Assembly (NCBI GenBank): GCA_019090225.1
Contig: JAHRWI010000091.1
Span: forward strand, 1 to 5,891
Length of the DNA: 5,891 nt
Reading direction: 5' to 3'
DNA from: Porticoccaceae bacterium
GTDB lineage: Bacteria; Pseudomonadota; Gammaproteobacteria; Pseudomonadales; Porticoccaceae
Shown: positions 1 through 5,891 of the stretch, one piece after another
Numbering within the stretch: position 1 is the stretch's first letter
How the letters are laid out: every line of letters begins with the position of its first letter
The notes under the pieces: generated by a model
Database searches by the model: none
Told to the model about the DNA's origin: nothing
What the model saw: the letters and a program-made list of their open reading frames with translations, nothing else
Translations under genes and position numbers: made by a program

Positions 1-1301
1 GGCTGGGTTTGATGAAGGGTGATTTGTCTGACTCCTTTGCTAAAGGTAGCGAAGTCGTCACCCGAACGCTTAACAGCGACCGTACCTATATTTCAGCCAA
101 TGGTGATGAACTGACTTTGTCGGGCAGAAGTTTGCTGTTGATAAGAAACGTTGGCCATCTCATGACCAATAACGCGATTTTGTTTGATGGTGACAGTGAA
201 ATTCCAGAAGGCATCATGGATGCCATGGTCACCTCCTTGATTGCCCTGCATGATTTGCAGGCGGATAAGAAGAGTAAGAATTCTCCTGCCGGTAGTGTTT
301 ATATCGTTAAACCAAAAATGCATGGCCCCGATGAAGTCGCCTTTGCGGTGGAGTTATTTGCCAGGGTTGAGCAGGCATTGGGCTTGCCTGAGAGAACCTT
401 GAAAATTGGCATTATGGATGAAGAGCGGCGCACCACGGTCAATCTGAAAGAGTGTATTCGTGCCGCGAAAGATCGGGTGATTTTTATTAATACCGGGTTT
501 CTGGACCGTACCGGTGACGAAATGCACACCAGTATGGAAGCCGGAGCCATGGTGCCCAAGGGCGCGATGAAGCAGCAGCCCTGGATCAATGCCTATGAGG
601 ATTGGAACGTCGATACCGGATTAGCCTGTGGTTTAAGGGGTAAAGCGCAAATCGGTAAAGGTATGTGGGCGATGCCAGATTTAATGGCAGATATGATGGA
701 AGCTAAAATAGCTCACCCCCAGGCAGGTGCAAATTGCGCCTGGGTGCCATCTCCCACAGCCGCTACCTTGCATGTTATGCATTACCATCAGGTTAACGTC
801 GCAGCCCGCCAGCTAGCCTTAGCTGATAAGCCTCGGGCTAGTCTGGATGATATTTTAACTATCCCTTTGATGGGCGATAACAAACCTTCAGACAGCGATA
901 TTGAGCGCGAACTGGAGAACAATGCCCAGGGCATACTGGGCTACGTAGTGCGCTGGATTGATCAGGGCGTGGGTTGTTCAAAAGTACCCGATATCAACCA
1001 TGTTGGTTTGATGGAGGATAGAGCGACTTTGCGAATATCCAGTCAGCATATCGCCAACTGGTTGCATCATGGTATTTGTGACGAAGAGTTGACCCTGGCG
1101 ATGCTGAAAAAAATGGCTGCCGTGGTCGACCAACAAAATGCCGATGACCCTGTTTATCAGCCGATGGCGGGTAACTTTGATACCAATATAGCGTTTCAGG
1201 CCGCCTGTGACCTGGTATTCAAGGGCCGAGAACAGCCCAGTGGTTACACGGAGCCTGTATTGCATGCCCGTAGGAGAGAAGCTAAATCGAAAGCTTCCTG
1301 A
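1..1301 (+). CDS. glcB: Malate synthase G, C-terminal part (5' end outside window)
   Basis: Malate synthase G condenses acetyl-CoA with glyoxylate to give malate and CoA, in the cytoplasm, for the glyoxylate shunt and glycolate use. The frame is open from the left edge (first full codon at 3) to TGA at 1299-1301. About 432 residues are visible. The E. coli enzyme has about 720, so roughly 290 N-terminal residues are missing; the TTG at 9 and ATG at 12 are internal codons, not starts. Similarity to E. coli GlcB as I recall it is continuous, with blocks such as RNVGHLMT, VYIVKPKMHGP, GIMDEERRT, NTGFLDRTGDEMH, RGKAQIGKGMWAMPDLMADM and MEDRATLRISSQHIANWL. By alignment from memory, the catalytic arginine (E. 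coli Arg338) is coded at 144-146, the magnesium ligands Glu427 and Asp455 at 420-422 and 504-506, and the catalytic base Asp631 at 1017-1019. All are intact, so the enzyme should be active. No glycolate-oxidase genes are visible. It converges on the receptor gene 38 bp downstream. Confidence 0.97.
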   Translation, partial: LGLMKGDLSDSFAKGSEVVTRTLNSDRTYISANGDELTLSGRSLLLIRNVGHLMTNNAILFDGDSEIPEGIMDAMVTSLIALHDLQADKKSKNSPAGSVYIVKPKMHGPDEVAFAVELFARVEQALGLPERTLKIGIMDEERRTTVNLKECIRAAKDRVIFINTGFLDRTGDEMHTSMEAGAMVPKGAMKQQPWINAYEDWNVDTGLACGLRGKAQIGKGMWAMPDLMADMMEAKIAHPQAGANCAWVPSPTAATLHVMHYHQVNVAARQLALADKPRASLDDILTIPLMGDNKPSDSDIERELENNAQGILGYVVRWIDQGVGCSKVPDINHVGLMEDRATLRISSQHIANWLHHGICDEELTLAMLKKMAAVVDQQNADDPVYQPMAGNFDTNIAFQAACDLVFKGREQPSGYTEPVLHARRREAKSKAS

Positions 1302-1339
1302 CTTAGACTTAGAGTGGACACTGGCTTGATGCTGCGGAC

Positions 1340-3361
1340 TTAAAAATCCAGGCTGAGTTGAACGAATGACATACGTTCAAAAACGTTACCATCCTGGTAT
1401 TCGAGATATTCCTCATCAGTAATATTTTGCAGGATGAAAGCCAGTTGTAGTGTGTCCCCGGAAATATCCCACTGCTTAGCCAGTTTCATATCATAACGGT
1501 GCCAACTGGGGTTTGATTCTGCACCACCTCTTACCCTGAAACCCGATTGATGGTAGCCGCTAGCGCTGATTGCCCATCCAGCAGGAATTGTTTTGCTGAT
1601 TAAAAAACTGGCGGTGTGATTGGGGCTTCTGGGGCCAAGCTGGGTGGTTTTACTCGGATGCACAATGGCGCCGGCAAGGCGAATATTTGAATACTGAAAC
1701 GAGATCAGCCAGCTGGGATCAGGTTTTAGCTGGATCTGTGCTTCGTAACCTGACATGCGGTAAGTGGCGATATTTTCGAGTAGACGATATTTTCCATCGA
1801 GATCCGGGTAAGGGTATTTTATGTAATCAATGCCGTCATCGAGATATTCTCTAAACAGGCGGTAGTCAATGCTCAGGCGGCCATCGAGCCAATAGCCGAG
1901 ATAAGCGAATTCATAGGTTTCAAATTTTTCCGCACCAATGTCCGGGTCAGAAATATAGGTCAGGTCAGTCAAGGTGCCGGGTAGTATCTCTAGCTTTATC
2001 AGGCGCTCTCGCTCATAGAGCGAAGGTTGGCGGTGAGCAATGCTTTGGCTGATTCGAAAATGTTGCCAGTCACTGAGGTGATAATTGAGCGATAAGCGAG
2101 GTGATAGCTCAGCGCTAGACTGGTTGTTTTGTTCACCCAACATGCCCAGGTTTGCGCCCCATTGACGGCTAAATTGCCATTGCAGGTTGGAGAACAAAAA
2201 ATAGGAATCATAATTTTTCTCACTATCACTGCTGAATTCATCGGGAGCCTTCACCATCTGATGTCGACTACCGAAACCCCAGAGGAATTGTCCAGACTGG
2301 GTGATTGGAAAGCTATGCTCCAGTTCAAAATCATATTGCCGATATTCCCGCTTGCCGACTTCCAGCTCGACTAATTGGTCGATCGCACCGGGGAGTGCTA
2401 AGTTCAATTCAATGGGTGTTATTTCTAGTTCTGCTGACAGCAGGTTTTTTCTACTGCGATCATAAGCGCCGGTATTGGCCGAAAATCGCGAGGTGAAAAG
2501 ATGCTTGTCACGTCGGTGCTTCCACTCCAGCATTAACCACTGGGTATCGATGTCTTCATCTATGAACTCCTCGGGATGATCGCCATCGCCAAAACCAATG
2601 TTACCGTCGCTATAGCCGAGTTCCCAACGCAGCTCATCGTTAAAGTTGGGTGCGTAAACCCCCTGTAGAGCCAGGCTATCCACATAGCTTTGGTCATTGA
2701 GTTCGTCAAAACCCTGATTTTCCCGGTATTTAGCCCTAACTGTCAGCGCAGTGCTATCAAGTTGAAGGGTATGACGGAGCGCGACATTGCGAGTCTGCCA
2801 GTCACCCGTCGTGAGCTGAATTTCCGTGCCACTATCTGATAGTGGGTCGCGGGTAATGATGTTAATTGCGCCTTGTGCCGCGTTGGCACCGTAGGCGGCA
2901 ATGTTCGAGCCTCTAACCACTTCGATATGATCGATATCATTCAGCCCCAGGGCCAAAGATTCCCAGGAAACGGACGAGTTGATAGGGGTGTAAACGGTCC
3001 TGTCATCCACTCTGATCTCAAGTCGACGAGGGAAACGATCACTTTGACCATTGGCGGTTACAGCAGCAGCGGAACCATTAGCAAAATAGACCTGAAATCC
3101 GGGCACCAGTTTTAATGCATCGACCAGATTTGTCGAGGGCAAGGCTTCAATCATCTGGCGACTAATAATAGTGACCGAGGACGGCGACTGGGACAACGGA
3201 AGTTCCTGTCGTGTTGCAGTAATAGCGTTGGGGATAGGGTCGAGGTAATCTTCTTCCGAAATAAAGGACTCGGCAAAAAGGCGCGTGGGTATTGTAAGCA
3301 ACAGTATTGCAGCGAGTTTATTGAGGTCAGTGATGTTATTTTTATTGGATTTTTGAACCAT
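1340..3361 (-). CDS. TonB-dependent outer-membrane receptor, ligand unknown
   Basis: This is a complete 673-residue TonB-dependent receptor, which imports a scarce ligand across the outer membrane using TonB-ExbB-ExbD energy. Residues 1-30 form a signal peptide: a Lys/Asn-rich start, a hydrophobic core (about 16-25) and likely cleavage after LFA (28-30). A plug domain spans about 50-172, with the hallmark segments SVTIISRQMIE, LKLVPGFQV, IEVVRG (146-151) and AAQGAINIITR (161-171). The rest, about 500 residues, fits a 22-stranded beta-barrel and ends in a terminal phenylalanine (SFVQLSLDF), the usual outer-membrane assembly signal. No strong TonB box is evident; the PIPNAITATR stretch near 42-51 is the best candidate. 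The segment DDRTVYTP (119-126) recalls plugs of receptors annotated as siderophore or colicin receptors, but the ligand cannot be assigned. No siderophore, cobalamin or sugar genes adjoin it. The start is the only nearby ATG that includes the signal peptide. No Fur-box or cobalamin-riboswitch signature was found upstream. Confidence 0.93.
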   Translation of the reverse strand: MVQKSNKNNITDLNKLAAILLLTIPTRLFAESFISEEDYLDPIPNAITATRQELPLSQSPSSVTIISRQMIEALPSTNLVDALKLVPGFQVYFANGSAAAVTANGQSDRFPRRLEIRVDDRTVYTPINSSVSWESLALGLNDIDHIEVVRGSNIAAYGANAAQGAINIITRDPLSDSGTEIQLTTGDWQTRNVALRHTLQLDSTALTVRAKYRENQGFDELNDQSYVDSLALQGVYAPNFNDELRWELGYSDGNIGFGDGDHPEEFIDEDIDTQWLMLEWKHRRDKHLFTSRFSANTGAYDRSRKNLLSAELEITPIELNLALPGAIDQLVELEVGKREYRQYDFELEHSFPITQSGQFLWGFGSRHQMVKAPDEFSSDSEKNYDSYFLFSNLQWQFSRQWGANLGMLGEQNNQSSAELSPRLSLNYHLSDWQHFRISQSIAHRQPSLYERERLIKLEILPGTLTDLTYISDPDIGAEKFETYEFAYLGYWLDGRLSIDYRLFREYLDDGIDYIKYPYPDLDGKYRLLENIATYRMSGYEAQIQLKPDPSWLISFQYSNIRLAGAIVHPSKTTQLGPRSPNHTASFLISKTIPAGWAISASGYHQSGFRVRGGAESNPSWHRYDMKLAKQWDISGDTLQLAFILQNITDEEYLEYQDGNVFERMSFVQLSLDF

Positions 3362-3372
3362 TCCTTCGTCCC
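3362..3372 (-). promoter_or_regulatory. Ribosome-binding sequence abutting the receptor start codon
   Basis: Read on the minus strand, the bases before the ATG at 3361 are GGGACGAAGGA. The best Shine-Dalgarno match, GAAGGA, touches the start codon with no spacer, while a typical spacer is 5-9 bases. The weaker GGGA at the far end is 7 bases away. No in-frame alternative start fits the signal peptide, so either GGGA is used or initiation is inefficient or regulated. This is a reading of the sequence, not a measured site. Confidence 0.4.
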
Positions 3373-3375
3373 ATG

Positions 3376-3396
3376 AAAAAAACAGCCGAGAGGCTA
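3376..3396 (-). terminator. Possible weak intrinsic terminator or attenuator in the receptor leader
   Basis: On the minus strand, AGCC-TCTC-GGCT forms a 4-bp GC-rich stem, extended by one U-G pair, with a four-base loop. A run of seven Ts follows directly. This has the form of a Rho-independent terminator, but the stem is short. The T run ends 14 bases before the receptor ATG, which leaves no room for a promoter after it. If it works, it would therefore have to act as an attenuator on transcripts entering the receptor gene, or allow substantial read-through from the GNAT gene. Confidence 0.3.
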
Positions 3397-3410
3397 CGGT
3401 AGCAAGTCCT

Positions 3411-3422
3411 CATTTGCAAATG
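3411..3422. repeat. Perfect 12-bp palindrome CATTTGCAAATG upstream of the receptor gene
   Basis: CATTTGCAAATG equals its own reverse complement across all 12 bases and lies about 50 bp before the receptor start. It does not extend beyond 12 bases. Its position in the gap between the GNAT stop and the receptor ATG fits a binding site for a dimeric regulator, but it matches no operator I can name (it is not a Fur- or Zur-type box). Confidence 0.35.
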
Positions 3423-3465
3423 CAGCGGTGCTCAAACAAGCCAGGATCGCTTAACAGGGGAGGGT

Positions 3466-4464
3466 CTAAATAGGCAGCCGATGAAGTTCGGGATCCGCTT
3501 CGCTACGTTCCCACATGCTGTCAAAATTATCGGCCAGTTCCAGGGCTTCCAAAGGCGAATGGTAGACAACGTAACCGGTATAGCGATCACTGTCCTGATT
3601 GTAAAGAATACTGTTATGGTCTATCAGCAGGAACTCACTGTGCAAGGTTTTGATAGTTGGGTTGAGACTTTTCATTTGTACCCGGCTGGGTAAGTGATGA
3701 TAAAGACGCAGTAAGCGGTGGCTATTTTGTACCAGTACTCTCGGGTTCTTAACCAGGATATGGATTTCCGCATAGGGGTGGGCCCGAGCGAAATCGAACA
3801 TCAGGCGATACAGGTCCTCGTGGTCATAAATACGGGGATCAAGTTCATTGCTAAATATTCTTATTTGCCGGTGCGTTCTTTTAATGAGAACTTTAGCTTG
3901 TTCCTGGAATGCCTCGGCATTATCGAGTGTAATACGCTGCCGTTCTTCGTCAGAGATATCCGGTAGCGGTGGCGTGACTTTCGGATTGATAAAGCGCTTT
4001 AGGGACAAGGTCATATGTCGATGGGGAATACCGGCGTCAATAAATTCATCACCATCGGGTTCAAAGTACATTCCCTGGTAAAAATCGACGGCGTGAGACT
4101 GAGCATTTAGCTGTAGGCTCTCTATGCCATTACGAGAGGCATAGCGAATAATTCGGCGTAATAAGGCTGAGCCCACACCTCTGTTTCGATGGGTATGCAA
4201 CACAGCCATTCGGCCTACTTTGTTGCCCGTAAGTCGTGCACAGCCAATTATATCCCCGTCAGCGCTTCTTTCCGTAGGATCACGCCCTTTAGGCCCATAT
4301 GCAATCCAGTGAATAGCGTCTGGGTCGGTGGCGTCAAATTCTTGATCTTCGGGCACACCTTGCTCTTTGACAAACACCTGGTGACGCAACTTTGACAGCG
4401 CGTCGGAAGAAACGGGCCAACTGGTTTGTTCTATTTCTATGGGGAAAAATTCTACGCTTTCCAT
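3466..4464 (-). CDS. GNAT (ElaA-like) N-acetyltransferase fused to a degenerate phospholipase D-like domain
   Basis: This 332-residue cytoplasmic protein (no signal peptide or membrane segment) has two parts. Residues about 15-155 are a GNAT domain that would transfer acetyl from acetyl-CoA to an amine. The acetyl-CoA loop RNRGVG (93-98) fits the R/Q-x-x-G-x-G rule, and LRHQVFVKEQGVPE, LNAQSHAVDFYQ and AGIPHRHM resemble E. coli ElaA. The acceptor is unknown. A linker rich in Pro, Asp and Glu (about 160-175) leads to residues about 178-328. There H275-x-E277-x4-D282 has the spacing of the HxKx4D motif of phospholipase D proteins, but lysine is replaced by glutamate and the following Gly-Ser is absent. 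This half is therefore probably non-catalytic, perhaps binding a ligand or mediating contacts. The ATG at 4464 is supported by an in-frame TGA nine bases before it. GAAGAG, 11 bases upstream, is a weak and distant ribosome-binding site. The gene is divergent from the transpeptidase and lies 104 bp before the co-directional receptor gene. The GNAT call is firm; the second-domain call is tentative. Confidence 0.88.
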   Translation of the reverse strand: MESVEFFPIEIEQTSWPVSSDALSKLRHQVFVKEQGVPEDQEFDATDPDAIHWIAYGPKGRDPTERSADGDIIGCARLTGNKVGRMAVLHTHRNRGVGSALLRRIIRYASRNGIESLQLNAQSHAVDFYQGMYFEPDGDEFIDAGIPHRHMTLSLKRFINPKVTPPLPDISDEERQRITLDNAEAFQEQAKVLIKRTHRQIRIFSNELDPRIYDHEDLYRLMFDFARAHPYAEIHILVKNPRVLVQNSHRLLRLYHHLPSRVQMKSLNPTIKTLHSEFLLIDHNSILYNQDSDRYTGYVVYHSPLEALELADNFDSMWERSEADPELHRLPI

Positions 4465-4503
4465 GACTCAGTACTCTTCTTATCGATGAAACAACTTTGA
4501 CAG

Positions 4504-4522
4504 GCCTACAAATTTTGCAGGC
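4504..4522. repeat. 19-bp imperfect inverted repeat in the divergent intergenic region
   Basis: On the plus strand, GCCTACAAA-T-TTTGCAGGC has 9-base arms that pair at 8 of 9 positions. In a minus-strand RNA the remaining pair is a G-U wobble. No T run follows on either side, so it is not an intrinsic terminator. It lies 40 bp before the GNAT start and about 140 bp before the transpeptidase start, which suits an operator serving one or both genes. No known regulator is recognised. Confidence 0.35.
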
Positions 4523-4628
4523 TTGCTAATTTGACTGGCCCGTTAATAAGCTAGTTATTTGTTTGGTTCTTACAATTTCCGCTGCTCTGGATCCAAATCT
4601 AAATCCGATCGCCTGGATACGGCTAAGA

Positions 4629-4634
4629 TATAAT
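4629..4634 (+). promoter_or_regulatory. Perfect -10 box (TATAAT) for the transpeptidase gene
   Basis: TATAAT matches the sigma-70 -10 consensus in all six bases. It would place the transcript start near 4641, about 20-32 bases before the possible ATG codons. No good -35 box lies 16-18 bases upstream (the region reads close to CCGATCGC), and there is no TG extension. If the promoter is real it is probably weak or activator-dependent. A TTGACT at 4531-4536 lacks a matching -10 box. Confidence 0.45.
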
Positions 4635-4660
4635 GCCTGTCATATCTGAAATGCCATTAC

Positions 4661-5891
4661 ATGACTTGCCCTATGAAACTACAAGATATCGTATTCCCTG
4701 AAAAGCTCAAAATAATTTTCTACCTGGCTGTGACTTCGATCATTTTTTTTGCGGGGCCAGTTTACGGTGCTGAAGCACCCATCATTGATTATCGTGACCG
4801 CTTTCATCCCGTGGTGAGCACGGGCGGTATGGTGGTTTCTCAGGAGCGATTAGCCAGTCAGGTGGGTGCTGCAATATTAGCGGATGGTGGTAATGCCATA
4901 GACGCAGCGGTTGCCACTGGCTTTGCGCTGGCGGTGACCTTACCCCAGGCTGGTAATCTTGGCGGCGGCGGTTTTATGTTGATCTACCTGGCGGAGGAGC
5001 ACAAAACCCTGGCTGTCGATTATCGGGAGATGGCACCGGCAGCAGCGATGGGCGATTTGTTTCTCGATGAGCAAGGTGAGGTGGATCAAAAAAAAGCTCG
5101 ATTTAGTCATCTATCAGCGGGAGTACCCGGTACTGTCGCTGGTTTGATCCACGCCCAGAAACAATATGGCTCACTACCCTTGAGAGAGGTGATGGCACCT
5201 GCTATCAGCCTTGCGGCCAAGGGGATCAGAGTGAGTGACACCCTGGCTTTTTCTCTAGATCGGGCTGGGCAACGTTTGGCTAGGTGGCCAAGTTCCAAAA
5301 AGTATTTTTTCAGATCCGATGGTAGCGCTTTGCAAAGCGGTGATCTCTGGCCGCAAAAGGATCTAGCGAAAACTCTGCAAGCGATATCATCTGAGGGACG
5401 AAAGGCGTTTTATCAAGGCGAAATAGCAAAGCTCATTGTTGAGGATATGGAAAAAAACCAGGGTTTAATCACTCACCAGGATTTAGCTAACTATCGAGTC
5501 GTCGAACGGGAGGCGGTCCAGGATACCTACCGAGGCTTTGATATCGCGACCATGCCGCCGCCGTCATCCGGTGGTGTGCACCTGATACAAATGTTGAATA
5601 TTCTTGAAGGTTGGCAGCTGGCTGAATTAGGTCATAACAGTGCCGCTTATCTTCACCGGCTTATCGAAAGTATGCGTCGGGCTTATGCTGATCGTAGCGA
5701 GTATCTCGGTGACCCTGACTTCCACCCCGTGCCGGTCGCTCAATTGATAGACAAAGCCTACGCCAAAAAACTACGGGCTAGTATTGATCTAGATAAAGCG
5801 ACACCTTCAACTGCCGTTTCCCCTGGCTTGCCCCCTGGTGTGAAAGCACCTTATGAAAGCCCTCAGACCACCCATTTTTCGGTCTGGGATA
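4661..5891 (+). CDS. ggt: Gamma-glutamyltranspeptidase, large subunit and cleavage site (3' end outside window)
   Basis: The frame stays open from after a TAA at 4631-4633 to the right edge (410 codons from the ATG at 4661). The product is an N-terminal-nucleophile hydrolase that moves or hydrolyses the gamma-glutamyl group of glutathione and related compounds in the periplasm. Hydrophobic residues 18-32 after a Lys-containing start form a signal peptide, with probable cleavage near VYG (34-36). Family motifs follow: GGNAIDAAVA, PQAGNLGGGGFML, DYREMAP, whose Arg122 matches E. coli Arg114 that holds the substrate carboxylate, MPPPSSGG (298-305), and ADRSEYLGDPDF. In PQTTHFSV the first Thr (403, codon 5867-5869) matches E. 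coli Thr391, the residue freed by self-cleavage that serves as nucleophile. The window ends seven codons later, so nearly all the small subunit, including its glycine-rich active-site loop, is unseen. An in-frame ATG at 4673 is an alternative start; neither has a good ribosome-binding site. It is divergent from the GNAT gene. Confidence 0.95.
   Translation, partial: MTCPMKLQDIVFPEKLKIIFYLAVTSIIFFAGPVYGAEAPIIDYRDRFHPVVSTGGMVVSQERLASQVGAAILADGGNAIDAAVATGFALAVTLPQAGNLGGGGFMLIYLAEEHKTLAVDYREMAPAAAMGDLFLDEQGEVDQKKARFSHLSAGVPGTVAGLIHAQKQYGSLPLREVMAPAISLAAKGIRVSDTLAFSLDRAGQRLARWPSSKKYFFRSDGSALQSGDLWPQKDLAKTLQAISSEGRKAFYQGEIAKLIVEDMEKNQGLITHQDLANYRVVEREAVQDTYRGFDIATMPPPSSGGVHLIQMLNILEGWQLAELGHNSAAYLHRLIESMRRAYADRSEYLGDPDFHPVPVAQLIDKAYAKKLRASIDLDKATPSTAVSPGLPPGVKAPYESPQTTHFSVWD

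Noticed and set aside
1302..1339. Possible bidirectional terminator between malate synthase and the receptor
   Set aside because: The 38-bp gap shows only a tandem ACTTAG duplication and a tiny AGTG/CACT stem with no T run on either strand.
2129..2374. Plus-strand reading frame of 81 codons inside the receptor gene
   Set aside because: It is antisense to a well-supported receptor with continuous homology, resembles no protein family and has no ribosome-binding site. The other short antisense frames across 93-1265, 1999-3115, 3481-4395 and 5107-5298 were rejected for the same reason.
3362..3465. Cobalamin riboswitch or Fur box upstream of the TonB-dependent receptor
   Set aside because: The 104-bp gap lacks the cobalamin-riboswitch core sequences and is too short for a full element; no GATAAT-type Fur repeats are present.
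4531..4559. A second promoter starting with TTGACT
   Set aside because: At a spacing of 16-18 bases the -10 candidates (such as GTTATT) match the consensus at no more than three positions.
4661..5891. Transpeptidase as a truncated or broken gene
   Set aside because: The frame is open without stops and matches the family throughout; it is cut by the window edge, not by a mutation.

Overview
This 5.9 kb window looks like an ordinary chromosomal stretch of a gammaproteobacterium. The malate synthase G resembles the Escherichia coli enzyme, the gamma-glutamyltranspeptidase keeps the E. coli-type motifs, and a TonB-dependent receptor marks a Gram-negative cell. Base composition is near balanced, without an obvious shift between genes. 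A marine or aquatic lineage is plausible but only a guess.

Layout from left to right. (1) Positions 1-1301, plus strand: the C-terminal ~60% of malate synthase G (glcB), with its start before the window. (2) Positions 1340-3361, minus strand: a complete 673-residue TonB-dependent outer-membrane receptor, convergent with glcB across a 38-bp gap that shows no clear terminator. (3) Positions 3362-3465: a 104-bp leader holding a perfect 12-bp palindrome, a short hairpin followed by seven Ts, and a ribosome-binding sequence that abuts the receptor start. (4) Positions 3466-4464, minus strand: a two-domain protein with an ElaA-like GNAT acetyltransferase domain followed by what looks like a degenerate phospholipase D-type (HKD) domain. 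(5) Positions 4465-4660: a divergent intergenic region with a 19-bp inverted repeat and a perfect TATAAT. (6) Positions 4661 to the right edge, plus strand: the large subunit of a gamma-glutamyltranspeptidase with a signal peptide. The window ends a few residues after the autocleavage site.

The genes do not form an evident pathway. Malate synthase belongs to the glyoxylate shunt or glycolate use, the receptor to outer-membrane uptake of an unknown ligand, and the transpeptidase to periplasmic glutathione and gamma-glutamyl metabolism. The GNAT fusion is of unknown substrate. It may share a transcript with the receptor, as both lie on the minus strand 104 bp apart. I see no rRNA, tRNA, CRISPR array, insertion sequence or phage gene, and no convincing undescribed multi-gene system. 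The least explained items are the GNAT/HKD-like fusion and the receptor leader.
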